A stretch of 20,949 bases of DNA from Pelargonium cotyledonis (GCA_036897625.1 JAYMTA010001252.1:1-20949), one strand, 5' to 3'. Positions 8,351-17,071 are shown, counted from the first letter of the stretch. Made by a program: numbers and translations. The notes: generated from the sequence alone by a model not told the origin.

Positions 8351-8714
8351 GTAAATAATTGAAGTCGCTTTTATTGGTGCATCAGCTGTAAGGTTGCATT
8401 AACGTATGGGAATCTCCTAGAATCGGTTTCTGCTTGTGGAAATCTACTATCTATTACACTTCTTGAATAAGTTTATCGTATTTATGAACTGCTGTGTGTG
8501 TTATCGTATTACTCTACTACGACTCTTCTGAATCTATTTCCCGTGTGAAAACTCGCTGGTTTGTGGAATCGTCCTGGTTGAAAAAGTTTGTTTGCTATTA
8601 TGGACCATGGAGTATTAATAAAGTGATGTTTGCTATTAGTTGAAAAGTTGCAAGAATTTTATTTCTTGATTATTGTAAAGGATATGGTATCTTTGTGTTG
8701 CACACTTTTCACAG
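8351..8714 (+). other. Possible second eRF1 3'UTR intron or 3' end region
   Basis: CGGAG|GTAAATAATT (8350/8351) is a strong donor and TTTTCACAG (ending 8714) a good acceptor. If used, the junction would lie only 26 nt after the readthrough stop at 8324, too close to trigger decay from that stop, but would add to the decay signal from the normal stop. AATAAA at 8617-8622 could instead end the transcript inside this segment. Both readings are inference. Confidence 0.3.
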
Positions 8715-10140
8715 GTTGTTGGCAATTTGATGCCTAATTATTAGAGCCAACAATTTCCCGAAATCTGGATATGGTCTCTTTCTCCTGCACGATTATCGCA
8801 GGTTTGTGACCATGACAAACTGTTAGAGCTAGTCAGCTAGCAGTTTGGATCTACTCCCATTGGCACCTGGAATCTGACCTGCGTTTTTTGTGGGTTTGGG
8901 TTGGGTTTGTTCCGACCCACAAAACCATGCATTTTCTTTGTAAAAACCGGCAATGTGACCTGAAATATGCACTTTTGTGGGTTGGGTTCGAGAAACGTGG
9001 ATTGCTAGTTCCATCAATCATGTCTGCTATTTAGATTTGGAGTATATGATGGATCTTTGTTTTTGCTTATTGGCTATTTTCCATGTTCTTTTGGTGGATT
9101 GATGCTCATTACCCATTTATTAGTGAGGCTTGAGTTATGACATGGAGTGCTTTGGATTTGGACCTTTTGAGATAAAAAACATTTGTTTCTTTTTCTTTTT
9201 CTTTTTTATTTTATAAACAAGTGTACCATCCGAAGCTTGAATTTGAGACATCTGTAGAAGCAAACACCTTAAGTTAATTGCTTTTATGCTTTATGTAAGA
9301 AATCAATTATGTCCCAAATATTAAACTATATTGTATATAATATGACACGTGTGTCGAATTTGTGACACCACTATTCACTTAAATGACAAACATAAATAAC
9401 AAACAATTATCCAATATGTGAGAAGTTATTTCAATTTCACATTTATTTTTACTTGGTTTAACAACAATCATTTCATTGAATTTAAAAAAAAAAAAACAAC
9501 AATCATTTCATTTTTAAAATATTCTTTTAGTAACTCATACAAGGTATATTGTTGACAATTTAAGCCTAAATACATAATCACTCGAAACCTAATGTGCAAA
9601 TTTGTAAATTTTTATTACATCAAATAAACACAATTAATTGTTGGAGAGGGTTGAGCAAATTATTTTGCACATGTTACCCAACCCAAAATTTTGATTTGAA
9701 GCTTGCAATTCTAGACACGTTGTAGTTAAGTTCAAACTCATACCCGTTGAGATAGATCTATTGATGAATTAATCTGGTCAATTTTCGAACAGAGTAGAAC
9801 AACTTTATACATTTGACACGTAAACTTTAAAATTAGGTTTCACATTTGTAATTAACACCCCTTTTTTGTCGGGCTTGAGTAGTGCCCTCTCAACTCGACC
9901 CACCAACTTTATATTGAAGTCTATTTTATGAAAATTCAAGTTGAAATTTCTATCTAACATCATCGTAAAGTTTTGATAATTACACGTCAATAACTTTTTT
10001 CAGAAACAGAAGGTGAAATTAACTTCAAAAACTTTAGATATTTTCATAATTGGATATAAAATTGCCATTTTGACAACTTTATCCTTACGTGGAATACAAG
10101 AAACCATTAGGTCAATGGGTCTAGAGTTGTGAATTACGTC
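8715..10140. other. eRF1-RPL10 intergenic region with a short inverted repeat
   Basis: No gene is supported. TTTTGTGGGT (about 8886) and ACCCACAAAA (about 8917) form a perfect 10-bp inverted repeat, and TTTTGTGGGTTGGGTT returns near 8972. Such GGGTTNGGGTT motifs are common in subterminal parts of plant hAT elements, but no target duplication could be fixed. ACAACAATCATTTCATT occurs twice near 9463 and 9496. The rest is plain AT-rich DNA. Confidence 0.4.
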
Positions 10141-10147
10141 AATATAT

Positions 10148-10288
10148 TGGGCCTTAGACTTGTATAGATTATTTGACCTAATTGGGCTTATCCAAATTGG
10201 GCCTTACAAATTATATTTTCATAAATTTTTTTAAAAAAATGTGTCGTGAGCAATGAGCGAATTTAGGGTTTTGGAGTCACTATAAAAG
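10148..10288 (+). promoter_or_regulatory. RPL10 promoter: three site II motifs, telo-box, TATA box
   Basis: TGGGCC (10148-10153), TGGGCT (10183-10188, followed by TTATCC) and TGGGCC (10198-10203) are site II elements. TTTAGGGTTTT (from 10262) is a telo-box and TATAAAAG lies at 10281-10288. The predicted start falls in a pyrimidine-rich stretch (CCCTTTCTCTGCCTCTTC, about 10293-10310), which resembles the TOP-like leader of ribosomal protein mRNAs. The combination is the standard plant ribosomal-protein promoter. Confidence 0.8.
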
Positions 10289-10964
10289 CAAACCCTTTCT
10301 CTGCCTCTTCTTCTCTAGAGATAATCGAAGCAAAGCAGCTTGTATTCGCAGGTCAGTTTTCTAATTTCTGTAAATCCCATGTGTATATGTTCAGTGCTTT
10401 TGATTTTGATTTGCGAGTTTTGGGGTTGCATTAGATCCGTTTCTTGTTCGTGTTGTTCTGGTCGGTTGATTCGATATTCGATTCTGTAATTTTTAGGGCG
10501 TTTTAGTTGGATATTTATCGTCTGTTATCATGTTTTGTTGTTGGGTTTCTTCCAATTTCTTGTCTGTTGTGTTTGTGCTGAAAATCTTAAATTTAGGGTT
10601 TGAATTTTTTTCGATTTAGTGAATTTTTTTCCATTTTTCTTATGATGTAGAGTGTTTTGCATATGTTTATAGGTTTCTATGCTGGGTTTCTTCGGATATC
10701 TATCTTTTTGTTAAAACCCTAAATCCAGGGCTTTAATTTTGAGTCTTAATCGTTTTTTTTTTGCTTATGAGATTCAAGTGTCATGTTAAATTCTATTATG
10801 GGTTCTGTTGTAGTTGGTGGTATTAGTAGGGAAATGAAGCTTTTGTTCATTGACATTAGATTGACTAGTTTCTGAATCCATTCTGTTTTGGAGTTTCTGT
10901 TGTTTATTTTATGTTTCTTCTTGTGTATTTTTATTTCGCTCCTGTGCTTTGATATGCATATTTA

Positions 10965-11050
10965 GGAGCCTCCCTGTGATTGAACTTGATATATAAAGTT
11001 TCAGCCTTGTCTGAGTATATTTGTTGAAAACTATGTTCTGAGGGAGCTAG
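10965..11050 (+). ncRNA. Box C/D snoRNA-like unit 1 (18S rRNA guide)
   Basis: In order this unit has: 5' stem strand with CTCCC, C-like box GTGATTGA (10976-10983), guide AAGTTTCAGCCTTG (10996-11009), D' box CTGA (11011-11014), C'-like TTGTTGA, D box CTGA (11038-11041) and 3' stem strand GGGAGCT. The guide pairs over 14 nt with the invariant 18S segment CAAGGCTGAAACTT. By the box+5 rule it would direct 2'-O-methylation of the G after CAA. By memory this is the site guided by yeast snR41 (Gm1126) and plant snoR41Y. CTCCC/GGGAG pairs next to the boxes. The C box has one extra U relative to RUGAUGA. Confidence 0.72.
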
Positions 11051-11462
11051 ATTGTTAGTCTTGCTCTTTTTAACTATAGTATGAAAATAATAAAACTGAT
11101 TAAAAGATTGTAGTTAATTTACAATCCATGATTGGTTTGTTCTTTGTTGTAGTAATTATAAACTATAAGATAACAAGTTTGAACTAAACAACTTCAAATA
11201 ATGCTGTTTAGTGGATTTTAGTATAGTTGGTTATATCTAAGTTACATGGTATCTTATTTGTGAAGGGCCCAATGATTTAGTCTATGGAATTGGTTGGTAC
11301 ACAACTTTGGCTAGTGTATATAATGATTCACTGCCTGGTTGTTCTTGGCTATACTAGTTATGATTTAAGTTCATGCCCAAAATTTTCATAAAATGTATGA
11401 ACTAATGGTTTTGTAGATTTTAGTTTAGTTTGTTATGTTTTTGTGATATGTTGCAGTGGTGA

Positions 11463-11550
11463 GGGAGCTTCCAGTGATTGAACTTCATATTTTAAAGTTT
11501 CAGCCTTGTCTGAATATAGTTGTTGAAAATTTTGTTCTGAGAGAGCTTTC
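11463..11550 (+). ncRNA. Box C/D snoRNA-like unit 2 (18S rRNA guide)
   Basis: This unit has the same layout as unit 1: stem GGGAGCTT (11463-11470), C-like GTGATTGA (11474-11481), guide AAGTTTCAGCCTTG (11495-11508, perfect to 18S), D' CTGA (11510-11513), C'-like TGTTGA, D CTGA (11537-11540) and stem GAGCTTTC (11543-11550). The stem closes over 8 positions with G-U wobbles. The segment before the final D box differs from other units, so only the D' guide looks functional. Confidence 0.75.
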
Positions 11551-11644
11551 ATCGTGTTCATTTTTGTGACATTTGAATATGAACCAATGGTGATTTATGC
11601 ATTTTAATTTAGTTGTGTAAATATATGATATGTTCCTGTAGTTG

Positions 11645-11732
11645 GGAAGCTCCCTATGATTGAACTTCATAAATAAAAGTTTCAGCCTTGTCTGAATATA
11701 GTTGTTGAAAACTTTGCTCCGAGAGAGCTTTC
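11645..11732 (+). ncRNA. Box C/D snoRNA-like unit 3 (18S rRNA guide)
   Basis: Stem GGAAGCTC (11645-11652) pairs with GAGCTTTC (11725-11732). The C-like box is ATGATTGA (11656-11663), the guide AAGTTTCAGCCTTG (11677-11690) is perfect to 18S, and D' CTGA is at 11692-11695. The final D box is CCGA (11719-11722) rather than CTGA, which may weaken stability of this copy. It lies about 180 bp after unit 2. Confidence 0.65.
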
Positions 11733-11822
11733 ATCGTGCCCATTTTTACATTGGAATATGAATCAATGGTGCCTTGTGTATTTTAGTTTAGTTGTGTATA
11801 TTGTTATATGTTGCTGTAGTTG

Positions 11823-11905
11823 GGAAGCTTCCAATGTCTGAACTTTGCATATAAAAGTGTCAGGCTTGTCTGAATAAAGTTGTGAACTTTGTTCTTAGAG
11901 CTTCC
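11823..11905 (+). ncRNA. Box C/D snoRNA-like unit 4, diverged copy
   Basis: The terminal stem GGAAGCTT (11823-11830) with GAGCTTCC (11898-11905) is kept. The C-like box is ATGTCTGA, the guide AAGTGTCAGGCTTG (11855-11868) has two mismatches to the other copies and to 18S, and the final D box is CTTA (11894-11897). D' CTGA (11870-11873) is intact. This looks like a decaying copy, or one whose target has changed. Confidence 0.5.
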
Positions 11906-11968
11906 ATCATGCATACTTCGATTGTTTGTAGCATATGTATGTCGAATTGATTATATTTATTGCTGTGA

Positions 11969-12056
11969 GGAAGCTTCCGATGATTGAACTTTATATATAA
12001 TAGTTTCAGCCTTGTCTGAATGTAATTGTTGATACCATTGTTCTGAGAGAGCTTTC
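11969..12056 (+). ncRNA. Box C/D snoRNA-like unit 5 (18S rRNA guide)
   Basis: Stem GGAAGCTT (11969-11976) pairs with GAGCTTTC (12049-12056). The C-like box is ATGATTGA (11980-11987), the guide AGTTTCAGCCTTG (12002-12014) is complementary to 18S over 13 nt, D' CTGA is at 12016-12019, C'-like TTGTTGA follows, and D CTGA is at 12043-12046. It is the last unit, about 120 nt before the 3' splice site, a distance compatible with intronic processing. Confidence 0.72.
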
Positions 12057-12184
12057 AATTGTGTTCATTTTTTTTAGAAGTTATAAACCAGCAAGTAGTA
12101 TTGTTCTGTTCATATTTACATATCTGGACATTTCCCTCGGTAATGGATAGTAAAACCCTTTTTTCATTATTTCAGGAGGTCATA

Positions 12185-12859
12185 ATGGGTCGCAGGCCAG
12201 CTAGGTGCTACCGTCAGATCAAGAACAAGCCATACCCCAAGTCGAGGTACTGCCGTGGTGTTCCCGATCCTAAGATCAGGATTTACGATGTGGGCATGAA
12301 GAGGAAGGGTGTCGATGAGTTCCCATTCTGTGTTCATCTTGTCTCATGGGAGAAGGAAAATGTTTCCAGCGAAGCATTAGAGGCTGCTCGTATTGCTTGC
12401 AACAAGTACATGACCAAGTTTGCCGGTAAGGATGCCTTCCACCTACGTGTTAGGGTTCACCCCTTCCACGTCCTTCGTATCAACAAGATGCTCTCGTGTG
12501 CTGGTGCCGATAGGCTCCAAACTGGTATGCGTGGTGCCTTCGGCAAGCCACAAGGAACCTGTGCTCGGGTCAGCATTGGACAAGTTCTGCTCTCTGTCCG
12601 ATGCAAGGACTCAAATGGAACCAGCGCTCAGGAGGCGCTCAGGAGGGCCAAGTTCAAGTTCCCAGGTCGCCAGAAGATCATTGTGAGCCGCAAGTGGGGA
12701 TTCACCAAGTTTGGCAGGGCCGATTACCTCAGGTGGAAGCAGGAGAACAGGATCATGCCCGATGGTGTGAATGCTAAGCTTTTGGGATGTCATGGACCTT
12801 TGGCAAATAGGCAGCCGGGAAGGGCGTTTTTGAGTGAGGCGATCAACGCTACTGCTTGA
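12185..12859 (+). CDS. RPL10: 60S ribosomal protein L10 (uL16, QM family)
   Basis: RPL10 is a universal large-subunit protein placed near the peptidyl-transferase centre and tRNA corridor, added late in cytoplasmic 60S maturation. The CDS is one uninterrupted exon of 224 residues, close to the about 220 of Arabidopsis RPL10 proteins. It opens with the diagnostic [20 protein letters not shown] and contains [20 protein letters not shown] and the RGAFGKPQG loop. The start at 12185 is chosen over the in-frame ATG at 12059 because it gives the conserved N-terminus and directly follows the leader-intron acceptor at 12175. No lesions are seen. In plants RPL10 is also known as a NIK1-pathway target in defence. 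Confidence 0.98.
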   Translation: MGRRPARCYRQIKNKPYPKSRYCRGVPDPKIRIYDVGMKRKGVDEFPFCVHLVSWEKENVSSEALEAARIACNKYMTKFAGKDAFHLRVRVHPFHVLRINKMLSCAGADRLQTGMRGAFGKPQGTCARVSIGQVLLSVRCKDSNGTSAQEALRRAKFKFPGRQKIIVSRKWGFTKFGRADYLRWKQENRIMPDGVNAKLLGCHGPLANRQPGRAFLSEAINATA

Positions 12860-14346
12860 GTTGTAGGTTTTGATTTCCAACATGTTGCTATCTAGTTTTG
12901 AATTTGGATGTTTGATGATTTGTGTTTTAAAAGGTAATGGATGTTTTGACCTTATGAACATCATATGTTATTTGAAAATTTCAACCAGCAGTTTATTATT
13001 AGTTTGTCATTTGAAATAGTGTGTTTTGCATCAATGCACAACAGTTGTTAAGTAATATGGTTATAATTTGTTTCAAATGTGTTTGGGGTAATTTCTATAA
13101 ATATTTTCCTATAGTTTATGGATTTAATTTAGAATCATTGATGGTATATAAAAATATTAGTCTTAAATGTTATAAAACCAGTAAGGAACTGGAAAAACAT
13201 TATTAAAATTATTGCAAGTTTTGTATATCAATTTAATTGTTGACACCATATTATTAGACAATATTCATTCAATTTCTTTTTTGCAGTGTAAAATTCAACT
13301 TTTTGAACCTAAACTTAAGTTTCAACCCAAAAATTGCAACTTCGTTTAACATAAAATGGTTCGGACAAATTTATGAAAGAAATGTTTCTTGAACAATTAT
13401 ATGTTTGAATTGTAGTCGTATTTGGCTCAGGCATCTCAACTAGATGACTAATGTGATGAATTGTGCGTAATTTTTTCTTCTAGGAAAGAAGTGTCATTTA
13501 TAATATAGGAATATTTAAGAGCTTGGTTACTATTATATAGTTACTTCTTAATATCATTTGTGCTATAAGATAACCAAGAATTATGAGTACTCATTTTAAG
13601 ACCGAGTGAGTATTATGGTGCATATTAAATTGTAATTTGCAAAAATGTTGAGCTCAAAATTGTATATATAGACTCGATTGATATGAGTCAAGTAAAAGAC
13701 TATATGACTAAAATGAAGTAGAAATGGACTCCATTAGATCCTGATCAATGTGAATCGATATCCGTCCCGCATTTTTTTGGATTCTAGCTGCACAAAATGG
13801 ACCCATCCATATTTTGGGTCAGTCAAATTTATCTAGAGGACTGCAGCGAGTCGTGTTGAGCAAACCCGTATGTTTTATATGCAGAACCCGACCCGTGCCC
13901 AAAACACAAACAAACCCGAGTCTCTTTTGGGTCGGATTAGGCCTTTCCAACCTGAACTTGGAAAAACATGAATTGCAACCTCCATGTGCATCCAAGTTTC
14001 TGTTCTTAGAATTTATAGCTAAGAATCCAATTCATTCCACATCAACTTTTCAAACAAGACGTACATTTCAACACGCAAACCGGCTCTTTTACCCTAAAAC
14101 AATAGTATAAACAATGAAGACGATAAAATTCTAGAATTACAAAACAAGAGTACGGGTAACAAGTTCTCCCAAATAATATTCAATCAAGTAGAGAATCAAA
14201 GTCTATTTTCATGACATATTATTGTTGATAAAGAAACAAAACAAAGTCACCAAAATGAGCTACACTTCCTCTGTTTGAAATGGTTCTCCACTATGCTAAG
14301 CCCCACAAATGACTTTCGATAGAGATTCTACTTCACAAAAGCAAAA
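12860..14346. other. RPL10 3'UTR and AT-rich spacer
   Basis: The first about 150-200 bp should hold the RPL10 3'UTR. The rest is AT-rich and shows no supportable gene. Between about 13800 and 13945 a run of GGGTC, AACCCGACCCG, AAACCCGAG and GGGTCGGATT motifs resembles the subterminal region of a plant hAT element, but ends and target duplication could not be fixed. The frame at 13814-14110 is explained by these repeats. Confidence 0.4.
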
Positions 14347-15187
14347 CTACCTTCTTTTCTTATCAAACTTCTGAAGTTGAAAATTAATGCTTCCCCAAGG
14401 TTTCCTCTTTTGAGCAGCCTGCATGAATAATATTCAGATGCTTTAGCCACATAATGCGTATAGGCTATTTGGGAGAAAATATTCAATGTTGAAATGGTGT
14501 GGCCAAAGAAAAATAGATAATCTTCCAAAATGGCCCCATTGTATCCGTATTTTATGTGAGATCTATGACATGGTGGATAGTATACTGTCGGAACTATATT
14601 GGGACAGATCAAATCAGGGACTAAGCTGGATACTAGAGGAATATGAGTAGTAATAATTGCAGGGAACGAAGTTATATAATCGAGGATAAAACCCATGTAT
14701 GAGTCTCAGCAAAAGGATTCTACTGAAGTAAGGGATCCCTACAAGTATCGCGGGTTAAAGTTTTGTGTACGAGCTTTTCATGGACTAAATTAGAACTAAA
14801 ATCAATTTAGAGACTAATTTTGTATGTAATGGATACTAAGGGATCATTTTGAAACAAAACAGTTCACGAGGGGACTAAATTGGAGCAGAAATCAATCTGA
14901 GGACTAATTTGGCACAAAATGAATACTAAGGGGACCATTTTGAGACATTTTATTTAAAAAGAAAAGAATAACAATACTGTAGAAATAACAGCAAAGTAGA
15001 AAAGTTGGATCACCTGAGCACTCATGCATGCTTGCAACAATTCTATTGGCTTGGCACATTTCTCATCATTGTTATTGTTAATAGCCAAGCAGCTGAGGAA
15101 TTTCACCGTTTCTTGCACGCAAGGCTTTGAAAAAGCGCCAATTTTCTTTGGGTTTATCCTAAGAGGAGAGGTCACTTTCCGGGTCAT
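14347..15187 (-). CDS. Twin-CX9C small mitochondrial ribosomal protein, Mrp10/mS37 (CHCHD1) family
   Basis: There are two coding exons on the minus strand: 15187-15014 (58 codons, MTRKVTSPLRINPKK...) and 14418-14347 (AAQKRKPWGSINFQLQ... to TAG). They are joined in phase 0 across a 595-bp GT-AG intron and give 81 residues. Cysteines at 23, 33, 44 and 54 form two CX9C motifs (CVQETVKFLSC and CAKPIELLQAC), the helix-coiled-helix signature of proteins oxidised by Mia40. The basic N-terminus and the GSINFQLQ tail resemble yeast Mrp10 (CX9C pair, then NINYH), a small-subunit mitoribosomal protein. The ATG is 9 nt after an acceptor, so a non-coding first exon is expected upstream. The family is secure; the exact subunit name is likely but not proved. 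Confidence 0.8.
14780..14950. repeat. Tandem duplication, period about 90 bp, in the CHCH-gene intron
   Basis: GGACTAAAT at 14782 and 14872 begins two related units that share ATCAATTTAG/ATCAATCTGAG, GACTAATTT, GATACTAAGGG/GAATACTAAGGGG and CATTTTGA. The wording is like dispersed plant repeat remnants. It lies wholly within the coding-region intron. Confidence 0.6.
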
Positions 15188-15195
15188 TTTTATCT

Positions 15196-16786
15196 GCTGC
15201 AAGAACACAAATCACAACAAGAGATCGCCAAACTTGATTAATAATATGAGAACAATAAGAAACCAAAAGCATCGTGTTTAGAAAAGAAGAAGGTTTTGCC
15301 AATGACAGCTTATTTCGACTGAACTTAATAATGACAGGAGCAACAATTACAATAGAATAATTTTTGTGAATTTTACAATTTTCCTCTGATTGTCTTATTA
15401 TTATGTAACCATTTCTATCTTTCACAATATTCAAAACATTTCTGTCAATATCTTATTATTAGTAGGGTTTCGATTCCACCATTATATGTGACTTATTCCC
15501 TTTATATTGCTTTCACCCCTTTCAACAATTTCTTGTGATTTATTTGATCCAATCCGATCCAACTCCAACCATCAACTATCAAGCCAACTGAGACTAACCT
15601 CTATCCTGATAGCTTCCAATTTCTATCTTTATTAATGCATTAACTGCATTGATTGAAGTTAGAATTTGTTTTGTAGAGGTGGGGAATGGTTGACATTAAT
15701 GGTTCCTGCGAGCAAATCTTACTACAATCCTCTCATTTGCAATACTTCAATTAACACAATCAATGCATTAATGAAGTATATGTTTAATGGCTAAAATTGA
15801 AATTAGGCCGAACAGGACTATATGGGACCAAATAAGACAAAAGAAATGAAATAAAGCTAATAGTTAAATCGAAGACGGCTGGTTCGAGATACAAATACAA
15901 TAAGAATCGCAACTTTGGCTCGGGATATAAATACAATAATTATTGGGATACAACTACTAGTAATGTTTCATTGCATTTTTAAAGTAAACTGAAAACTTAT
16001 AATATGGGATCTTCTTTCCACATAGTGTTTCCCGACATGTGATAAGATCACCATAGACAAGACATCAGATAACAAAGTGAAATGATGTTTGAAAATTACC
16101 ATGTCACAAGAATCATCTTCAATGCGCGAATTAGGTATATAATGACATGCCTCGATTTTAATGATATGCTCTGTTGCTCACTAAATACTCCCATATGAAT
16201 AGATATTCAATACACTGACCATTTTCAGGACTCTATTTAACTACAAAAACAATTCGGATTCCAAAAATTTGTTATCAGAGATGTCACCATTATAATCATC
16301 TTATGACCTATTCCTTTACATATAGCTAATTCATTTGAGCTATGAAACACAAATTCCCCATTTTCGGGCTGAATCATGTCATTCTCATGTCGGACACCTA
16401 TGTTTTAAAAACCGACCCGTTAGGCGAACTGTTCAGATCACCGGGTCAGCGGGTCTGTTTTTTTATTTGTTTTGAAAAATTGTTTTACATATATATATAT
16501 ACAATACAACCTCTCTTGAATTCAAAAAAATATACAAACTCTCTTACATGCTATCCTAATCATTTATCAAAAGCCAAAAAAAAAACTGAATACCAATCCA
16601 ACAAAAACTTATCAATTTCAATCGATTGAACAACAAGCAAAAACAACTATTCTTTTCTTCCTAAACAAGTGAATAGTAAACCAAATAAATAAAAATAAAA
16701 AAGATGAAGAAAAGAAAATCTCAGATGAGACAGAGCCTCCAACATAACGATAATTACAAAGAAGATGGAGAAAAGAAACTTCTCAC
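15196..16786 (-). other. Inferred 5'UTR intron of the CHCH (mS37-like) gene
   Basis: An acceptor TTGCAG|CAGATAAAAATG lies 9 nt before the start codon. It is of the tandem NAGNAG type, so either CAG (15197 or 15194 side) may be used, which would change the leader by 3 nt. The best upstream donor is CCACAG|GTGAGAAG (16787/16786). This gives an intron of about 1.6 kb. It carries a large inverted repeat (15627-15776) and the left part of a hAT element. Confidence 0.5.
15627..15776. repeat. About 42-bp imperfect inverted repeat, potential hairpin
   Basis: Left arm 15627-15669 starts CTTTATTAATGCATTAACTG. The reverse complement of the right arm (15734-15776) starts CTTCATTAATGCATTGATTG, and both arms go on to a TTGAAG stretch. 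The loop is about 65 bp. Transcribed on the minus strand it would fold into a long stem inside the inferred leader intron. It may be a miniature inverted-repeat element, though no target duplication was found. Confidence 0.55.
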
Positions 16787-17071
16787 CTGTGGCGGCTCCA
16801 GCAAAGAGAGAGAGTTTAGGTTTGTTTATTTTCTTTTGTTTTGTTTATGGGCTGTTTCAATTTACAATTTTATATTTGGATCACATTATAACACTTTTTA
16901 TTGGGCTCATCTCCCATTAACTACCATTACAAGCCCAAGCAAAAAACATAAAACCGGTTTGTCACCGTTTTTTATTGGTTTTAGCAGCCTTGACAGGGTT
17001 TGACCGTGTATACGGTTAGTATAACACCCGGACCGGTGAGGCCACTAGGTCGACCGGTTTTTAAATCATTG
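16398..17071. mobile_element. 674-bp non-autonomous hAT element enclosing a promoter region
   Basis: The terminal inverted repeats are CTATGTTTTAAAAACCG (16398) and, as reverse complement of the right end, CAATGATTTAAAAACCG: 15 of 17 positions match. Flanking octamers TCGGACAC (16390-16397) and TCGGAGAC (17072-17079) differ at one base and fit a hAT 8-bp target duplication. Both arms are rich in CCGG/CCGGGT motifs, familiar from a widespread plant hAT MITE type. The central part (about 16690-16940) does not look like the arms. It carries AGCCCA/TGGGCT motifs, a CT patch and a splice donor on the minus strand. Confidence 0.7.
16787..16945 (-). promoter_or_regulatory. Inferred promoter and non-coding first exon of the CHCH gene
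   Basis: On the minus strand this reads GCTTGGGCTTGT, then AGCCCA twice (TGGGCT at about 16905 and 16848 on the plus strand), AAACCTAAA, a CTCTCTCTCTTT patch, then GCTGGAGCCGCCACAG|GTGAGAAG with the donor at 16787/16786. Site II motifs, a pyrimidine patch and a good donor in this order are what a plant mitochondrial-protein gene start looks like. There is no TATA box. The first exon would be about 25-30 nt and non-coding. Transcript data are lacking, so the call rests on context. Confidence 0.5.

Larger units (their letters stand above)
10352..12175 (+). other. RPL10 5'UTR leader intron, host of a snoRNA-like array
   Basis: The donor TTCGCAG|GTCAGT (10351/10352) and acceptor ATTTCAG|GAGGTC (12175/12176) give a 1,824-bp intron in the leader, ending 9 nt before the ATG. 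The spliced leader has no upstream ATG. The first 600 bp are T-rich and plain. From 10965 to 12056 the intron holds five related units of about 88 nt; the last four are arrayed 178-180 and then about 146 bp apart, with partly conserved linkers. The first lies about 500 bp upstream of the second. Confidence 0.8.

Noticed and set aside
8823-9017. Possible hAT ends (GTTAGAGCTAG... and ...TTGCTAGTTCC)
   Set aside because: Only about 6 bp pair and no 8-bp duplication flanks them.
11877-12045. Second guide (before the D box) of the snoRNA units
   Set aside because: The sequence before the D box varies among copies and matches no rRNA segment I recognise, so no second target is claimed.
12059-12184. 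Upstream in-frame ATG for RPL10 adding 42 residues
   Set aside because: It is inside the leader intron; the acceptor at 12175 and the conserved [10 protein letters not shown] start fix the ATG at 12185.
12611-12964. 117-residue minus-strand frame
   Set aside because: It is antisense to RPL10 and has no motif of its own.
13814-14110. 98-residue plus-strand frame
   Set aside because: It is explained by GGGTC/AACCCG repeat motifs; no family resemblance.
14328-14696. 122-residue minus-strand frame
   Set aside because: Only its last 23 codons' region overlaps the true second exon of the CHCH gene, and in another frame; the rest is intron.
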